Below are positions 28,771 through 47,293 of a stretch of DNA of 64,000 nt, piece by piece. The stretch is from Colius striatus (lineage: Eukaryota; Chordata; Aves; Coliiformes; Coliidae). The translations under genes and the position numbers were made by a program. Below the pieces are notes generated by a model that worked only from the letters and a program-made list of their open reading frames with translations, ran no database searches and was not told where the DNA came from. The stretch spans positions 88,155,389 through 88,219,388 of the forward strand of contig NC_084759.1 in the NCBI RefSeq assembly GCF_028858725.1. The letters are read 5' to 3'. Numbering within the stretch: position 1 is the stretch's first letter; every line of letters starts with the position of its first letter.

Positions 28771-31700
28771 TGCCAGAAAGGAATAGGCTGATACCCTGTG
28801 TCAAGGCCAAGTTTTGTCAACGATTTTGTTGTGTTGTGTAGACATTGCAGTGATGCTTTCAGTGCAATGAATTTAGCTTCAAATGAAAGTTAAAGACTGG
28901 CTGTGTAAATTACAGAAAGAAGTAGCGTGTTAAGAAATGTGCAGAGTAACCGGTTAAGTGTTTAAACCCCTTAGTTAAACCCTCTGTTAATCCCTACTGG
29001 CAAAATCCACATGGAAGCCAAATTCTCCCCTGTGGTGAAAGACACCTTAATTTGTGGGAGGGTGAGATGCTGATGCTGACCACACATTTCTGAAGACAGA
29101 TGGAGTTTCCCATTTTGTAGCCCTGCTCCAGCACAGTGTGATCAGGAGTTTTGGCGCTCTGTCTTCTTAACTCCTGTGCACCCCCTCATGTTCATGATGT
29201 CGCTTTTCTCACAGTCGTGAGGTCTTGGGAATAAAGTGTAAACCTGTGTTTTATCTAAAGCAATGAGAGGCTTTCTGAGGAGCCATCTTGTACATACTGC
29301 ACAGTGGTGCTAAAATAAACAGGAAGGTGAAAGAAAGCCAGATACATCCTTCTGCACGATTTCTGTCCATCTTGTAAGTGGTCTCGTGAGGAAGATGACA
29401 GCAAATGCCTCCGTAAAGCTCAGTGTATTTTCTTTCTGGTTTTCAGCCTTCAGGAGCGTGGTACAGATGGCTGTGCAGCCGTGGCAGCAGCACAGGGAAG
29501 ACACCCGATGGGTGCCCCCCCATACTGTCTCAGGGCATCCTTTACACCTGCCTTCTGTTGGTCTTTAGGGTTTATGGTGGTAATACATTCATTTATGCTG
29601 AGCCTTGCCTCACAGATCAGACAGCTCTAGAGGGGCTTTAACCCAAGCTGAGCACCAGCACTTTTTACACTTCTTAGGGTTGGTACTATAAATGTCCTTT
29701 TATTTTGAAGGTATAAAAATTTTCCCTTAAACTGTTTCAAGATGTCAAATAGCCATTCTTTTCTCCTTTTTTTACTAGAGCAAGCATTCAGTCTTGCCCC
29801 TGCAGCATCTGCTACTGTGGGCTGTTCACAGAGTGTGTTGACATAGATTCCAGCACCTAAATTCAGAGATGCTTGTCATATTTTTTTTTTCCCAGTGCAA
29901 GCTGTGGTAGATCCATGGAATTCAATGGCACTCGTATACAAGTCCTGGTGACTCCAGCACTGTAGGACCTGGAGTTGGTGATGTGCTGCAGGGATCAAGG
30001 CAGATAAGTCAGCGGGTGGCACAAGACAGCTATCATACTGGATTTACTGATGTCGATTTGCAGACAGTGGAATCAAAACAAGCACGGGAGAAACAGTTTC
30101 TGAAGGAGACTACTCTCCTAAATAAGGGCTAACTTTTCATCAAATTTTAGATAACTGATTCTGTATTTTTTAAGCTTTAGAATTCCTTAAAGCCACTTTT
30201 TGATAATAAAACTGACCTACAGGCTTTTTCTTTGGAAGGAATGTTAATGTAGCCTTAATTACAATCAGCACAATTCTGAAGCGACAGTGTCATTCTTCAG
30301 TGATAAAATAACATGCAAATGTTTTTTAACAATGAGCTAACCTTGAATTATGAGGAGAAAAAAGGAAAACAGGTTCTATGAATTCATCCCAAATCTAAAC
30401 CCTAGAAAAACATCCAGCGCAAGAAAATAAGATCGTTCCCTCCTTTTCTACTTACATACTATTTAAAATGTTAATTTTGACTTTTGATTTGCAACTGTTG
30501 TTGTAGTGACTTGCTGGATGTTGCCCTAAGCAGCGTCAGCTGCAGAGTTTGCAGCTTCCCAATGCATTTGCAGTTCTGTCCCCTGTAGCCTTTACCAGAG
30601 AAAAATCTTTAATGTTTGTTTTTCTCGTACAAGCTGGTTCCCTGCTGCACATTTCCATCTTCATTGTCCCAACATGCTCTTTCTGTTTTCATACAATGAC
30701 TGTGACTGGATAAATCCTGTCCAAAGGTGGTTTCACCTGAGCCGTTAAGCAAGAAGTTACATTCCTCTTCTGTAATGATACCTCCATGGATGCAGCTTTT
30801 AAAGATACTGGCCTCTTTCTTTGTAGCTTTATTTATTGAAAAGCTGCTTAGTTCTTGCCCATCACTCCTCAACTCCTGCCCATCATTTCTTGTAATTCCT
30901 TATACCAAGTTTCTCACCCTGGATTGCCAGGACCATTTTCTATTTGATATTTCTCTATTTTCTTGGAATCAAATCCCTTCATTTGCCATGATGGTTTGTA
31001 CCTCCTTTTCAACCTACACCTGCTGTTTGCTGTAACTACTGCAAAAGAACCACATTTGCCAGGCAGCTTGGCTCTCTGAACCAGAGTCTCTTACAGTGCA
31101 GTAGCAAAAGCCACATCCTGGACTAGGTGGGCTTTGTCTTCTTTAAAATCTTCTCAGAATCTACGTGGATTATGAAAGCTCCACGCTGCCGATGACAGTC
31201 TTGAATTCAAATAGCTTGCAGTGTGCTGGGTTTGGGTTGAGTTGGAGTTTTTTGCTTTGTTTTCTGTCTTGAACAGTTGGTTTCTACAGGTGAATAAAAA
31301 TAGTAGGTCTCTCTGGAATCTATTTTGGAAAAGAAGACTAGTGGAAAACCTGGATGCTTCTTAATATACTTGGTTGTGTCTAAATATCTGGTAGGTGCTT
31401 TAGAGTCCTTAGAAAGTAAAATTCAAAAGCTTTGATACACAGAGCAAGGTTTTGAAGACTCGATTATACTCAATTATAAGTTCTAGCAGAAATACTTCCC
31501 TGAAGGGAGAGAGGAAATGGAAATGTGGTGTGTGCTTTGCCAGGGCTCACACGCACCACTATGTGTGGAGGAGCTGAGTGTGAGCCCTTCCCCCCCCCCA
31601 CCCCCCGAGCTCTTCTGAGCCACAGCCTTCCCCCAGCACCAAAAAAGGGGTTTCTAGCAAGGAGTTAACAAAGTAGCGTATAAAGCCTTTTTCTTTTTTT

Positions 31701-32820
31701 TAATTCTCTTGAGATGTGCACCAAGCTGAATCCCCTGAGCAAAGGAAGAGAAGGAGTGGGCTGAGTGAGCAGCTTTGTAAGCTGTGCTGTTAATATTTTC
31801 TACCTCTTGATATTAATTTCCAGGCCGCTGCAGGCCCAGATTCCAAGAAGTGGCTTTAGCAGCAGGGCAGTTTCTTCTGGGTCAGGCTAATATGGGTGCA
31901 GAAATACGTGGGCAGGCACAAGGCCGTCCCTGCCTCCCCATGGGCACGTGTAAAACTATTTGCAACAGGCCTCCACCGGCAGGTACCTGTGTTGGTGTCA
32001 CAGTGAAGGAGCTGGCGTTTTTCAGGTGGCACCGCGGGGACTCACAGATGCTTCTGCTCAGTCTCTCGTGCTACCTCCTTATCCATGTGAAGTAGCATAA
32101 AATCTTCTTGCAACTGACACTGTCCAAGTATTCTAAGTGCAGGGAGATGTGTGGGTTACTAGTGATGTCGTTCACGGTGAGGGTGCAGAAAGGGAGAGCT
32201 GCTGGAATGTGACAAGCCAGTAATCTGCAGGCCAACCAAGGTGTTTTATCTAGAAGGAAATGTTTGTGATTGCTACTGTGGTTGTGTCTGACACTGAAAT
32301 GCTGAAAGAGAACTGTGTAACCCTCCCACTCCGAGTCTGAGAAACCTGGCATTGGCTTTCTGAACACTTCTGCGACCTGAACCAAAAAAAGCTGCGGTGG
32401 GAATGTAGACTTACCATATAGCTGTGGAAGAAAACTTCAATCGTGTCACTTCTCTCGGTCTTCAGAGCAGTCAACATAATTTTGATGTAGGTTTTAGATT
32501 ATGTATATATAAATCTGACTGAAGTACCAACAGCAAACCGTAAATAAAATGTGGACTTAACTGAAGAATGGGCTAGTGGAGGACTCTTGTGTTGAATTCA
32601 TTAAAATACAACAGAGTTGCCTACGGAAGAGACTCACTGTGGTGAAGACAGGGAAATGAAGCTGGGGTGTCCTCAACTTGGGAAAGTGGCCAGGTTTACT
32701 GTTGCCTTTGAATCTATTGCAGCATCTATGGTCCAACTTGATTGCACTGTCGTCACTGGAAAAAACACGAGGGGATCATTGCTGGGGGTCACTCCAGCTT
32801 TGTGCCTGCTGAGGGCCAAA
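28771..32820. other. Intergenic or distal 3' UTR, nothing recognised
   Basis: No exon-like segment with matched splice signals, no RNA gene and no clear repeat family. A poly-C run lies near 31,590-31,606, and several T runs occur (for example near 29,880). If USP9X uses a distal poly(A) site, part of this could be its 3' UTR. Confidence 0.5.
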
Positions 32821-32824
32821 GCTG

Positions 32825-33055
32825 AGACACAAAAAGTTCCACTTAAGGGAAAAACTACTTTAAGAGAGAGGGAGCCCTGGCACAGGCTGCCCAGGGAGAA
32901 TGAGGAGTCTCCTTCTCCAGAGGTTTTCAAAATCCAACTGAATGTGTTCCTGTGCGACCTGATCTAGGTCAACCTGCTTGAGCAGGGGGGTTGGACTGGA
33001 TGAGGGGATCTCTTTAGAGGTCCCTTCCAACCTCAGCTATTCTGTGATTCTGTGA
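32825..33055 (+). repeat. CR1 LINE 3' fragment
   Basis: Contains AAAGTTCCACTTAAGGGAAA, GAGCCCTGGCACAGGCTGCC and CTGATCTAGGTCAACCTGCT, then TTGGACTGGATGAGGGGATC and two terminal copies of ATTCTGTG at about 33,039-33,054. This is a standard avian CR1 3' end truncated on its 5' side. Confidence 0.9.
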
Positions 33056-36000
33056 CTTGCACGTGCCTGTCCTCACTACTGAGTGGTTGGTTCTGGGGAG
33101 AGGTCTCCTTTCACATTCCAGAAGCTGAGGCAGGCTGCTGGAGAGCTGCCCTTACCTGTCTTTCCTCAGCGCTCCTGTTACCCAGTTGCTTTGCTCTGCT
33201 GGAGCAGGGGCCATTAAGTACAAGGAATTTGAATTAGGAGTAACAGAGCTAATGGAAGGCTCTGGTTTACTGTGGTTGCTCTCAGCACTGCCTTTAGATA
33301 CCTGTAGACGAAAATGCAAAACTCTGGTGAGTTACTGGGAATTTGTAGTGTTGACATTCAATGAACAACCCAAGGTAAACAAAACATCCATGGGAGCCAG
33401 TGCCGCCCGAGTTTGAAGGTAGCCCCGTCCCGTTGATGTAACCCATGTGAATGGGTGTGTGTGTCAGTTCTCTGGGCAGTGACAAGTTGGTGAATATAAG
33501 AATTCGAGATAAATTTTGGATGCATCCCAGGAGATTGTTACCAGTTAGGAGGTGCCATGAAGTGGGAGAAGAAAGCTTTTGATCAAGATGTCAAATGTAA
33601 AGTGACTTCCGTGAATATAGTCTGTCCTCACATTTCTCTCTGAGAGTTGTTGATGCCACAGGACAAAAAGGCCAATTCTTAGTTTAACTTCTGTGGGGAC
33701 TGTGAAATATGCAACGATTTACTGATCACCCAGCGCCCTGAAACCTCTTAGAATTTGGGCACCTGTGGTTTTTGCATTAGCTGAAAATATATCCAAAAGC
33801 ATTTCTCTTGTTTTCATACTCACCTGGTAGCTTTAGCACATGATGTCAGCAGTATGATTTGGTTGCCAACGCTTGTTTCCCTCTATTCTTTTTGCAAAAA
33901 CTCTCTGGATGCACTTGCTCTGATCTTTTACTACCTGTCACAATTTCCTTGCATCTCCCTTTGTATTTTGCCTCTCCCTGCACTGGTGGGTAGCAGACTG
34001 TGGGTCCTCCCCTCTGATGTACGAATGGTAGGCAGTTAGTTTGTGGTGTCCTGGTAGGATTGGGAGACCGTGGTGTGGAAAGCTCTGGAGAGGTGAGTCT
34101 TGCCCATCTCTGGATGATCACTTCTTTCTGCTGTGTGCGGCTCAGCCTATGTTAGAACCACGTGCTGGCTGTGAAACAGCCACGAGGCTGCTGAGGCATC
34201 GGTGGAACGGCAGATAAGGGATAATAATGATGTTAATGAGGGTGGTATGTTAACGATGGAAGACTTTGTGCTACACATCGATGCTTATGTAGGACTTGGT
34301 GTTTCTCAAAACACTCTTAAGAAAGTATAAGGAAAATGCTGTTTGGTCTTTCAGTAGGTGGAAATTTGGAGCTGTTCCAAAGGAAGACTATTCAGTGCTT
34401 CACTGGTACGTATCTCTTTTAACCATTTTTTTCCCCAAATAAAGCCTTATACCGGAAATAAATACCCAAATCCCTGCAAGAACGTTTAACGTCTTTCTTT
34501 AAAACAGAATGGGCTTCATTTCCATGTTTTTGATGTCTTTGTCACCATGCTGATCTGTATGAGAGACTTTTAAAAAATTATTATGATTTTAATAACATGT
34601 ATGGCTGTAGTTTTTGAAGGTTGACTACGTGTCTAGTAGCTCATGTTCTCTGTGCAGTATTAGGGCTGGGAATTGAGACATTCATTCACAAACAAGCGTC
34701 CTGGATATAAACTATGGAAGCAAATCAACTGTGTAGTCTGTCGTGCTGATAAGAGTAGCTGGTTTGAGCAAGAGGTTGCCAACTGTGATTATGTTTTAAA
34801 TCCATTAGGGCCACCCTGCTGGCTGCTGGGTGCAGAACTGGTACCTCTTACAGGGAAAGGAGGGTGCTTGAGCTTTATTTCCTCTGTTGGCATTTTATGG
34901 CTTTAGTGGTACCCAAACTGCATAAGGCCAGAGTGCAGCAGAGATGCATGTACTGTGTGATGGAGGTGATGCCAACTGAGGCTGGAAAGAAGAGGGGCTA
35001 TTTCCAGTCAGTTTACTTCACTGTGTGGTGAATCTCTCACTCATGAAGCCCGGGACTAGCCATAGGTGGTGGTTAAATGCACCAGGTCCCAGTGACAAAA
35101 TGCTCTTTATCAATTGTCTGGATGCTGTCTGTCTCACTTGATACCACTATGTTTGCACCACGTTTTCGTTTGAAAGCAGTAAGCCTACAGCGAGTATCTT
35201 TCTGGACAGGATGGTAAAGGAAGGTGCTCTGGTTCTTTGCAATGTCCCTGTCTTGTTTGATTTCTGATTTCTACAGCATAAATTCAGAAGGAGCTGCTGC
35301 TCTGTTCAGCTGAAACTCCTGCCTGCCACGGGTGGCTGACGCTCCATACTGCCCATGCAGAGGCCACTGACTGACATCAACTTTGGTCCCATTTCCATTT
35401 CCCATTCAGTGCTTTCACAGATCCTCCCAGGCTTGAAGGAAGCTTGTTAGTAACTCAGTGGGTTATTTTCACAGGTATTGTTTTTTGTTCATTCCTTGTC
35501 ACATTGTTAGTTTTCTGAGTTTCCCAGATCGTGTAACCTGCTGGAGTTCCACTGTTTTATAGCCTTTCTTAAGTTAGACCTTCAGTTTGGAAAACACAGT
35601 TCATTGAAAATTTTCATGTTAGGTTGATTTCTTTAGAGTATCTGAGTTTTTAGTCATTCAGTTTATTTAATTCCCCCTTCCATCCCATTTCTTTTCATAA
35701 ATTTTGAGCACCCATGGTGCCAGGGCTGTAGGGGAGCATTTAGCCCCTGGAGAATGTCTAGTGCTGTGGTTGCTTGCTAATATCACTGTGGGGTTTTTTT
35801 AATTTAAGCTAAGTGTTGCTGGACTTAAAGACACTAATTTCTCCTCCAAAAGAATTACATTCTGCTGCTGCTCTTGTGTATTTTGTCCTGTCAGCTAGCT
35901 GTCAGCCTGGCTGTAGGTACCCACCGTTGCACTAAGAATATGCTCCTTTCACACCTCTCCATAGTGCACCAAGGGTCTTGACTCAACGCCACTGAGGTCG

Positions 36001-38470
36001 AGGACCGCCGGAGGTGTCCATGGCCTTTGTCCCACCTTCAACATGTTCATGGTGCAGTTCCACCAGCACAGGGGGTTCCTGCAGTCTGATACTTGAAATC
36101 AGATCTTCTGTTTTGCATGTACAACACACACATAGGCTCCTCGCACTCTTTTCAAGCATCGTCTGGCATTAAATTCCTCCTCTGGCTTCATCTGCTCCTC
36201 CAGTTCAGTTTGCCTGAGTAGTCCTGTCCTACTGCCCTGAAATGTGCGTTGCTCCAGGGATACTGCACTTTATTTACCTCTTCCTGTGCTTAAAGCATTC
36301 ATCTGTGGAGAGCTGACTGGTGTGACCTTCCCCGCTGGGCACACTTGTGGGGCAACGTTTGGAACATACTCTTCTGAGTTTTTCACAAGCCTAGCTTGGG
36401 TTTCCAGGTTGTCTTTCCAAAGGAGCAGTCAGAATGAGTCAGGTAGGTTCAGGCCTGTGGCATGCAAACATTAAAGATAAGCCTTCAGTTTGTAGCAAAC
36501 TTCCTAACAGGCAACTTTATTTATATTTAATACTAGTTCCTTGCAACAAGAGCAGTTGTTCCTAAGTTTGGAGAATGGACTAAATTCTTCAAAGTCCTCA
36601 TGCTACTGTGTGAGTTCAAAGAGGCCTTTAGCATTGCCTCCTGTGTATTTGCATTAGGGGTGTTTGTGGCTGCAGCAGGGTACATATTTATCTGTGCCAT
36701 TATTCCGTACCTACATATACTCCAGCTGTTGGCTGTGAACACCTGACAGTCTGCGGGCCTCTGCCAGAGCCTGGCATCAGCAACAAAGGTGAGAAGCATT
36801 GTCAGGAAGAACCTCTCCCTTGCCTTGAAAATATATGGAGTCAACACATCCCAGGGTGGCTGGAAGCCGTGGTTTCTGCCAGGCCTTTAGGTGCATTGCC
36901 AGCAAATTGTTCCAGAAGCTTTTTGCACCAACGGACTGAGAACAACTCTTGTGAGGTATGTATTTGTGACACCTGATGTATTTGTGACACCTTTCTTGAC
37001 TTGGCTGTTGCCAACATTAAATACTTGTAACTGTTTTTCTTCTTCTGGATATTGTTTGGGAGAAAGAGCGTTGTTTAATTTGGATCCATGTCAGAATAGG
37101 CATCCATATGCAGGAGCTACTGACCTTGCAGCAGAAGGATGAGACAATAGCATCAAAATTTGTGAGGGTTCATTAGGAGGATATAAAAAGAAAAGAAATC
37201 TTGTCAAATTGCTTTTTAGATTTTCCCAAGTATCTACTCTTGTCTCTTTCTTGATGGTGCATGGGGTTTATGGTCACCTTTTCCTCTCTGGACACGTATA
37301 GCCAGTTGTAATTATTTTTGTAGGTGGATATAGAGAATAACTTCCTTCATCTCCTTCCCTCCCACTGGACTATCAAGATAAGGTCATACTCACAGGTGGA
37401 GGGCTGCCTGGCACAGGCATCTCAGGATCAGCAACTGTTTTGATTGCTGTATGTGAACTACTCTGGGGACCTTAAGGGAAAGTGTCATCATTTGCTCTGA
37501 GGAGCAAAAGTATTTTAGCATTCCCTCTACCTTGTCACATTTTCCAAACAGATTGTTGCTCTAGTACACCTGGGAACATGTAACCCATGGAGGAGCTACT
37601 CACAACAAACTGAATAATATGACTAAAGGAAGCCTGCAAATTATCAGATCAGCTCAGCACTGGGATCCTGGACATGACCCCTTCTGTTCCTGCAGGGCTG
37701 ATACCGGCTGAAATGAGGCAGCTGCCCAAGACTGGATGCTGTGCTGGCCCATTGCAGCCCCATTTTCCCTCATTGCCCACCCTCCAGAAAGCAGGCTTTT
37801 CACAAGACTTGCCATCCTTAGAGGTGAATACAGCTCTGTGGTGTGAGGCATTAGTGCCCTTACCCCTGCCATTACACTACCCCGGAATACTCAGCCATGG
37901 AAAACTGGACCCCACACTGCTGCAGAACTTGGAGAGAATTTGGAAGCCGTTTGCCTTTTCCAAACATTGCTGTTTAAAGGTGGGAGGCTGGGTAATACTT
38001 CCAAGTTGCTGCTCAGAGAGAGCTATCTTTGATTTGGCTGAAGCTTGGTGGTTCAAGGAGCCCAAACTGGTCAGCACTAGCACCTGGCCTCTGTAAGGAG
38101 TTCTACAAGCTTTTCCTCCAGAGAAACACAACAGCTAAAAATGGAAAGCAGTGATGTTGGAATGTGTGAACTTAAGAAAACCAAGCACTCTTTAACTATG
38201 TTGGCTGAACCAGATGACCAAGAAACTACTCAATCAGCCTGCCATGCTTTGTTGGGACTAAGCAACCCAGTCACTAGGCCAGTGCCATCACCCCTGGGCA
38301 CAGGGGCATCTACACAGCGTTACTCCAGGCTGGGGCACGAGCTGGCAGAAAGCATTGTCTCTTCAAGGCAAGAAGAGACTTCTCTCCCCTCACAGCTTTC
38401 CCTGTGGAATATTATCCCTCTTTCAGCCACACTTGAGCAACAGGTAACTCAAACTTCACACAAGCTGTGT
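33056..38470. other. Intergenic region, nothing recognised
   Basis: Between the USP9X side and the RPL8 poly(A) site. Open frames are short, lack splice context and match no family I know. A small tandem duplication of an 18-mer (ATGTATTTGTGACACCTK) occurs at 36,958-36,993. Confidence 0.5.
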
Positions 38471-38478
38471 TTTAAAAA

Positions 38479-38484
38479 TTTATT
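38479..38484 (-). terminator. RPL8: RPL8 poly(A) signal AATAAA
   Basis: AATAAA on the minus strand only 22 bases after the stop codon, giving the very short 3' UTR expected of a ribosomal-protein mRNA. Confidence 0.85.
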
Positions 38485-38506
38485 CTGTAAACTCCAGGCT
38501 GGGTCT

Positions 38507-43246
<4,740 letters not shown>

Positions 43247-43319
43247 TCACTGCAGCGCCAAGGCCCTTCCGGCGCGGGGAGGGGAGGGCAGAGCAGGGCA
43301 GGCGGCCGTCGCACCGCCG

Positions 43320-43327
43320 TGACGTCA
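43320..43327. promoter_or_regulatory. Perfect CRE/ATF palindrome TGACGTCA (proximal)
   Basis: TGACGTCA about 85 bp upstream of the RPL8 TOP start. A one-mismatch copy (CGACGTCA) lies at 43,242-43,249. CREB/ATF binding is inferred from the motif. Confidence 0.6.
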
Positions 43328-43398
43328 CGGCGCGCCGCGCCGCTGCCACGCGAACGCGCCGTCGCGGGTGCGGCGGGGAAGCGGCCCCGCCCCGCCAG

Positions 43399-43406
43399 TG
43401 ACGTCA
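43399..43406. promoter_or_regulatory. Perfect CRE/ATF palindrome TGACGTCA (distal)
   Basis: A second TGACGTCA, 79 bp beyond the first, in a similar GTGACGTCACGG context. Two perfect copies in 90 bp suggest a functional pair. Confidence 0.6.
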
Positions 43407-43459
43407 CGGCGGGGCAGCCGAGCCAGGGGCGGGGGGAGCGGGGAGGATGGCGCTCAGGG

Positions 43460-46400
43460 GTGGCTGGTTCACTTCCTTGGGGTTTGGCGTCCTTTTGAAG
43501 TAAATGCTGTTTAAAAGGCCGCTGAGCTGATATCCCGTCGCCTGGAGAGACCTCACAAACACAACCAGGTTCCCCCAGCCACGAGGCATCCCTGACGTGA
43601 GCCCCTCACGCCACAGCCTGCCCTAACTAGCCACATCGAAGTCGCTGTTTGCGGGAAGAGCCTCCTCCACTGATGACTTTTGGGATTTCTTAATAATATT
43701 TCTGTATTGTGCAGTTTAACAGCCACAGATTTCAGACTAAGAAGCGTCTGACGATAAAAACCCTGCAGCTGCTTTAAGCTGCCTTTGCCAGATTTTTATC
43801 TGCATTAATTAGGCCACGATTGAGAGATGCTGCAAAGCAGAGCTAATCGTCTTAACGTTCCAAATCCATTTGTGCTACGCCTTGGAAGGGGAAATGATAA
43901 TTGCCTTAACTTCTTTAACAGCCTCCTAGGTTTTCAGCATGAGAGGCCCTTTGATGACCCAGTTCACTAGAGATGGACTGTTTGACTTCAGACTGACTCA
44001 TTGGAAATTAGGAATAAGTTCCTCGGTGTAGGCTCATATATGCAGTTGTTCTCCTTGCCTTGAAGGGAGAAGCAGCTAAGCATCCACCGCTTCTTAGTAG
44101 ATAGACTTTCCCACTTCAGCCTGCCCAGAAAAAATAGAAATCACACCCCTCAGGCAAAAACTTTTACAGTAAAAAATATCCTAACACTAAGGGCTCTGAG
44201 CCACAAGCCTCATCAGATTCAGCCACCACGGGTAAAGAAGGGAGCGTAGTTGTACCCTCTGCCCATCTGACTGAGGTTACTGTCCCTCCATCAAACAGCC
44301 AGTGTGTCAGCTTCTCAGCCTGAGCTTCCTGTGGCACGTTCAGCTTGATGTATCATGACAAACTGCCACTTAACTTTGATTTACACTGAGTGTGAGGGAC
44401 TTTGAGTCCCTGCTGGCTTCAGTTGTGGGGGTGGGAGCATTGTTAGTTTTTGCTACTAAATCTGACAAGAATCAGAGCTTTAAGGAACCATCTACATTTC
44501 CAAATAACGCCCATGTGACCAGCAAATTACATCAGTCACTCCTCTTTCATGTTCTTAGTACAGACTTAGTAATCAATTACATAAGAAGATAAGTAGCTGT
44601 GTAATGATTTAATGCGCTCATTCATGTTATTATCCTCTATCAACTATACTTTGTATTAATTTTATTTCTATTTAATTCATGGTGCAATCTTGCATACTGC
44701 TGTCATCACCCGTGAAGCTTCAACCTTTCAGTTATACTGTGGGCTCAGCCAGCCCCCTCACTGCTAAGCTACTGCTGCAACACGGAGGTACTAAGTCTGA
44801 AACCAGAATAATAATCTTGCTTCTCCCTATCAGCTTGTTGGATGCTCCAAATATTGTTAGAAATGTCCGTACCATAACAATATGTTCTGAGTTCACCTTT
44901 ACAACAGATGCTGTTTCAGTCTTTCCCTTCAAGTGATGCTGAATGGTTCAAAGAATGAAAGTTATCAAGGAATAACAGCATTGCGTTACCTGACCAAGCC
45001 AAGCGTGCATCAGACTCACAATAAGGTTCAGTATGCTGTTTTGCTGTGCCCTCAAAATTTCATGGATGCAAAGAAATGGACTAGATGGTCTTTCAAGGTC
45101 CCTTCCAACCTTTAAGATTCTGTGATCCTCTGAAGACATTTACAGTTGATTGCAATTAAAAATGCTGTTCAGGGTTTGTCAAAATAGTGTTGCTGTGGAT
45201 CCTGCCTCTTGAATCTTGCTGCTGAAGAAATAGGAGCATTGGGCACTGCCTGTGATCACTATTGTGTTGAAGTTTTAGGAGGTGGAGGCTGTGCCATGGC
45301 TTGAAATGAGGCTGTTTCCCTCCTTGCAAGTCCACATTCCCTGGGCTGAGATTGGTTTCCCCAGAGCACACAAGCAGAGGGTTTCAATGCATGAGGATGT
45401 GGCAGTGGCAGAGGTAGAGCAGGACAAGCCCACGCTGGAAAACACAGCATGAGACACAGGGCTATGGATAGTACAACAAAAGCATCACCCACCGAGACAG
45501 GCAGTCCTTGGCATTGCCTGCCGACAGCACTGCTGTGCAGTGCAGGGCTGTTCTCTGGTGCAGCTTTAAGTCCTGGGATTTTGGCCTTCAGGACATTCTC
45601 TCTGACGACTGCAGCTGCTTTGGCTTAAGATGTTACTGCCCCGCCTCTCTGCCAGGAGCTACAGCTGCATGGGAAGAGCAGCAGAGGCAGGGTGGGTGTG
45701 ATGGATCTACTTGGCCAAGTCTTCTTTTCCCACTAGAACTCAGGCTGTCCCAGAGCTAGGGGAACTGGCTCATGTGCCTGAGGGTTTTCAAGCCAGCAGC
45801 CAGCATGGGGATGTTCAGATAACCCATGCACATCCTGCACATCTGCAGGGATCAACTCCTCTGTATGAGGGCCGAGGCTGAAGGCTCCAGGGAAGCCCCA
45901 GCCGCGGCATGCAGGCGTTATACCTCTGAGACACACTCACAGGAATCTGGACAGAAGTCTGACGCTGCTAGGCAAAATAGGGTCTGTTTCCAAAGCACAG
46001 CTGCTGCACGTTGGTATTTTGGCAGCAGCTTCCTTCTTTGGCTGCTTAAACTGCAACACTCGGCCAAGGTGGCTGAGGCATGGCCCCATGTCCTTGCTAC
46101 CGGGGCAGTAACATTCAGCAGTGAGTAACTCCTGCCCCGGCGCTGCTGTGGAAGGCCGGGTCTTATATCACTGTAACTACTTCCACGGGACTGTTTCTGT
46201 CTGAGCCATTCCTCAAGCATCTTGCAGTGGCTGGCAGATTGGCTGGGATAATGCAGAAAGGATACAAAACTACCCCTGTGATTCTGGGTGGTTTTTGATG
46301 GAGGCGTGGGTATGCTGGTGCAAGCACAGCACACTACACGGTGGGAACAAATCAAAGGTGTGTTGCCTTCATTAATCCTTTCATGACAGTCATAGGCTAA

Positions 46401-47289
46401 TTTGGTAAAGGTTAATTACACTGTAAATAGCAAAAAGGGTGGTGTTCTGCTTGCAACAGATGGCAGCCACTGAGAAATTTTGATGAGATTGCTGTTTGGA
46501 GAGGGAGAAGCAGCAGCAAGGTTTCTTTAGGACCCCACCTTTAGAATGGAACTGAGAAGAAGGGAAGTCCCTAAATCTTATCTCTGTGTCTTTTCAAGGG
46601 GAAGCAAATAAAGAAGAGCTATATCATTTACATGTTTCCTCTCTGGGGGTGATGTGCTATAACAAAAATGATGTTGACCTCCTTCTGGTGGGCACATGCT
46701 GCTGTTTATCACCTTGCTGACCTCCCTGAGGCTTTGCATGGGATCAGGAGCTGACCCGTGGACTCCAGCCAGGCTGCAGTGTCACAGTTCCAGTTTGCAA
46801 AAATAACATACCTGCTAATCCCTGGCAAGCACGCTCAAGGCAATCCTCTCACCACGAGCTGCTGTTCCCTGAGCAGGGCACAAGAGGTGCAAGTCACCTG
46901 CTACCACCAAGGGCAGAGGAAAGGCCATGGAGGAAAGGAGCTACCACACAGACTCTTGGAGAGGCGAAGCCTCACCTCCCACGTGCATCCAGAAAAACTC
47001 CCTGAAACGTGAGGAAATGTCCTGGGCCTGCAGCATCCTCTGTCTAAAAGCAAAGGAACCCTTTGTGAGGTGCTGCATATTTGTGAAGGCACAGCAGCAC
47101 TCTCCGCCAACACTCTCAGCATCCTGGCAAGATGCAGGCCGCTCATCTGGCTTTTCACAGGAGACAAAAATGCCTCTGCTGAGACACCACAGGCCTCCAT
47201 ACAAGTGGCTGCTCCCAACATAAATACCTTTGCTCTCTTCAGAGGAATTTCTCCTGAAATGACCTGCTTCTGTTTGCTGTATTGAAATA
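43460..47289. other. Intergenic region, nothing coding recognised
   Basis: No splice-consistent coding exons. A single short CR1 tail lies inside it. The part from about 45,250 to 47,250 is moderately GC-rich with open frames on both strands but no domain I can name. Confidence 0.5.
45074..45130 (+). repeat. Short CR1 3' tail
   Basis: ATGGACTAGATGGTCTTTCA, then AGGTCCCTTCCAACC, then AAGATTCTGTGATCC: only the last roughly 60 bp of a CR1 element. Confidence 0.85.
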
Positions 47290-47293
47290 AATA
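47290..47293. repeat. Target-site duplication AATA (left)
   Basis: AATA immediately outside the 3' LTR, matching AATA outside the 5' LTR. Confidence 0.75.

Noticed and set aside
43460..44000. A second gene driven divergently from the RPL8 CpG island
   Set aside because: No plus-strand exon with a good donor or a recognisable start is visible beyond the island.
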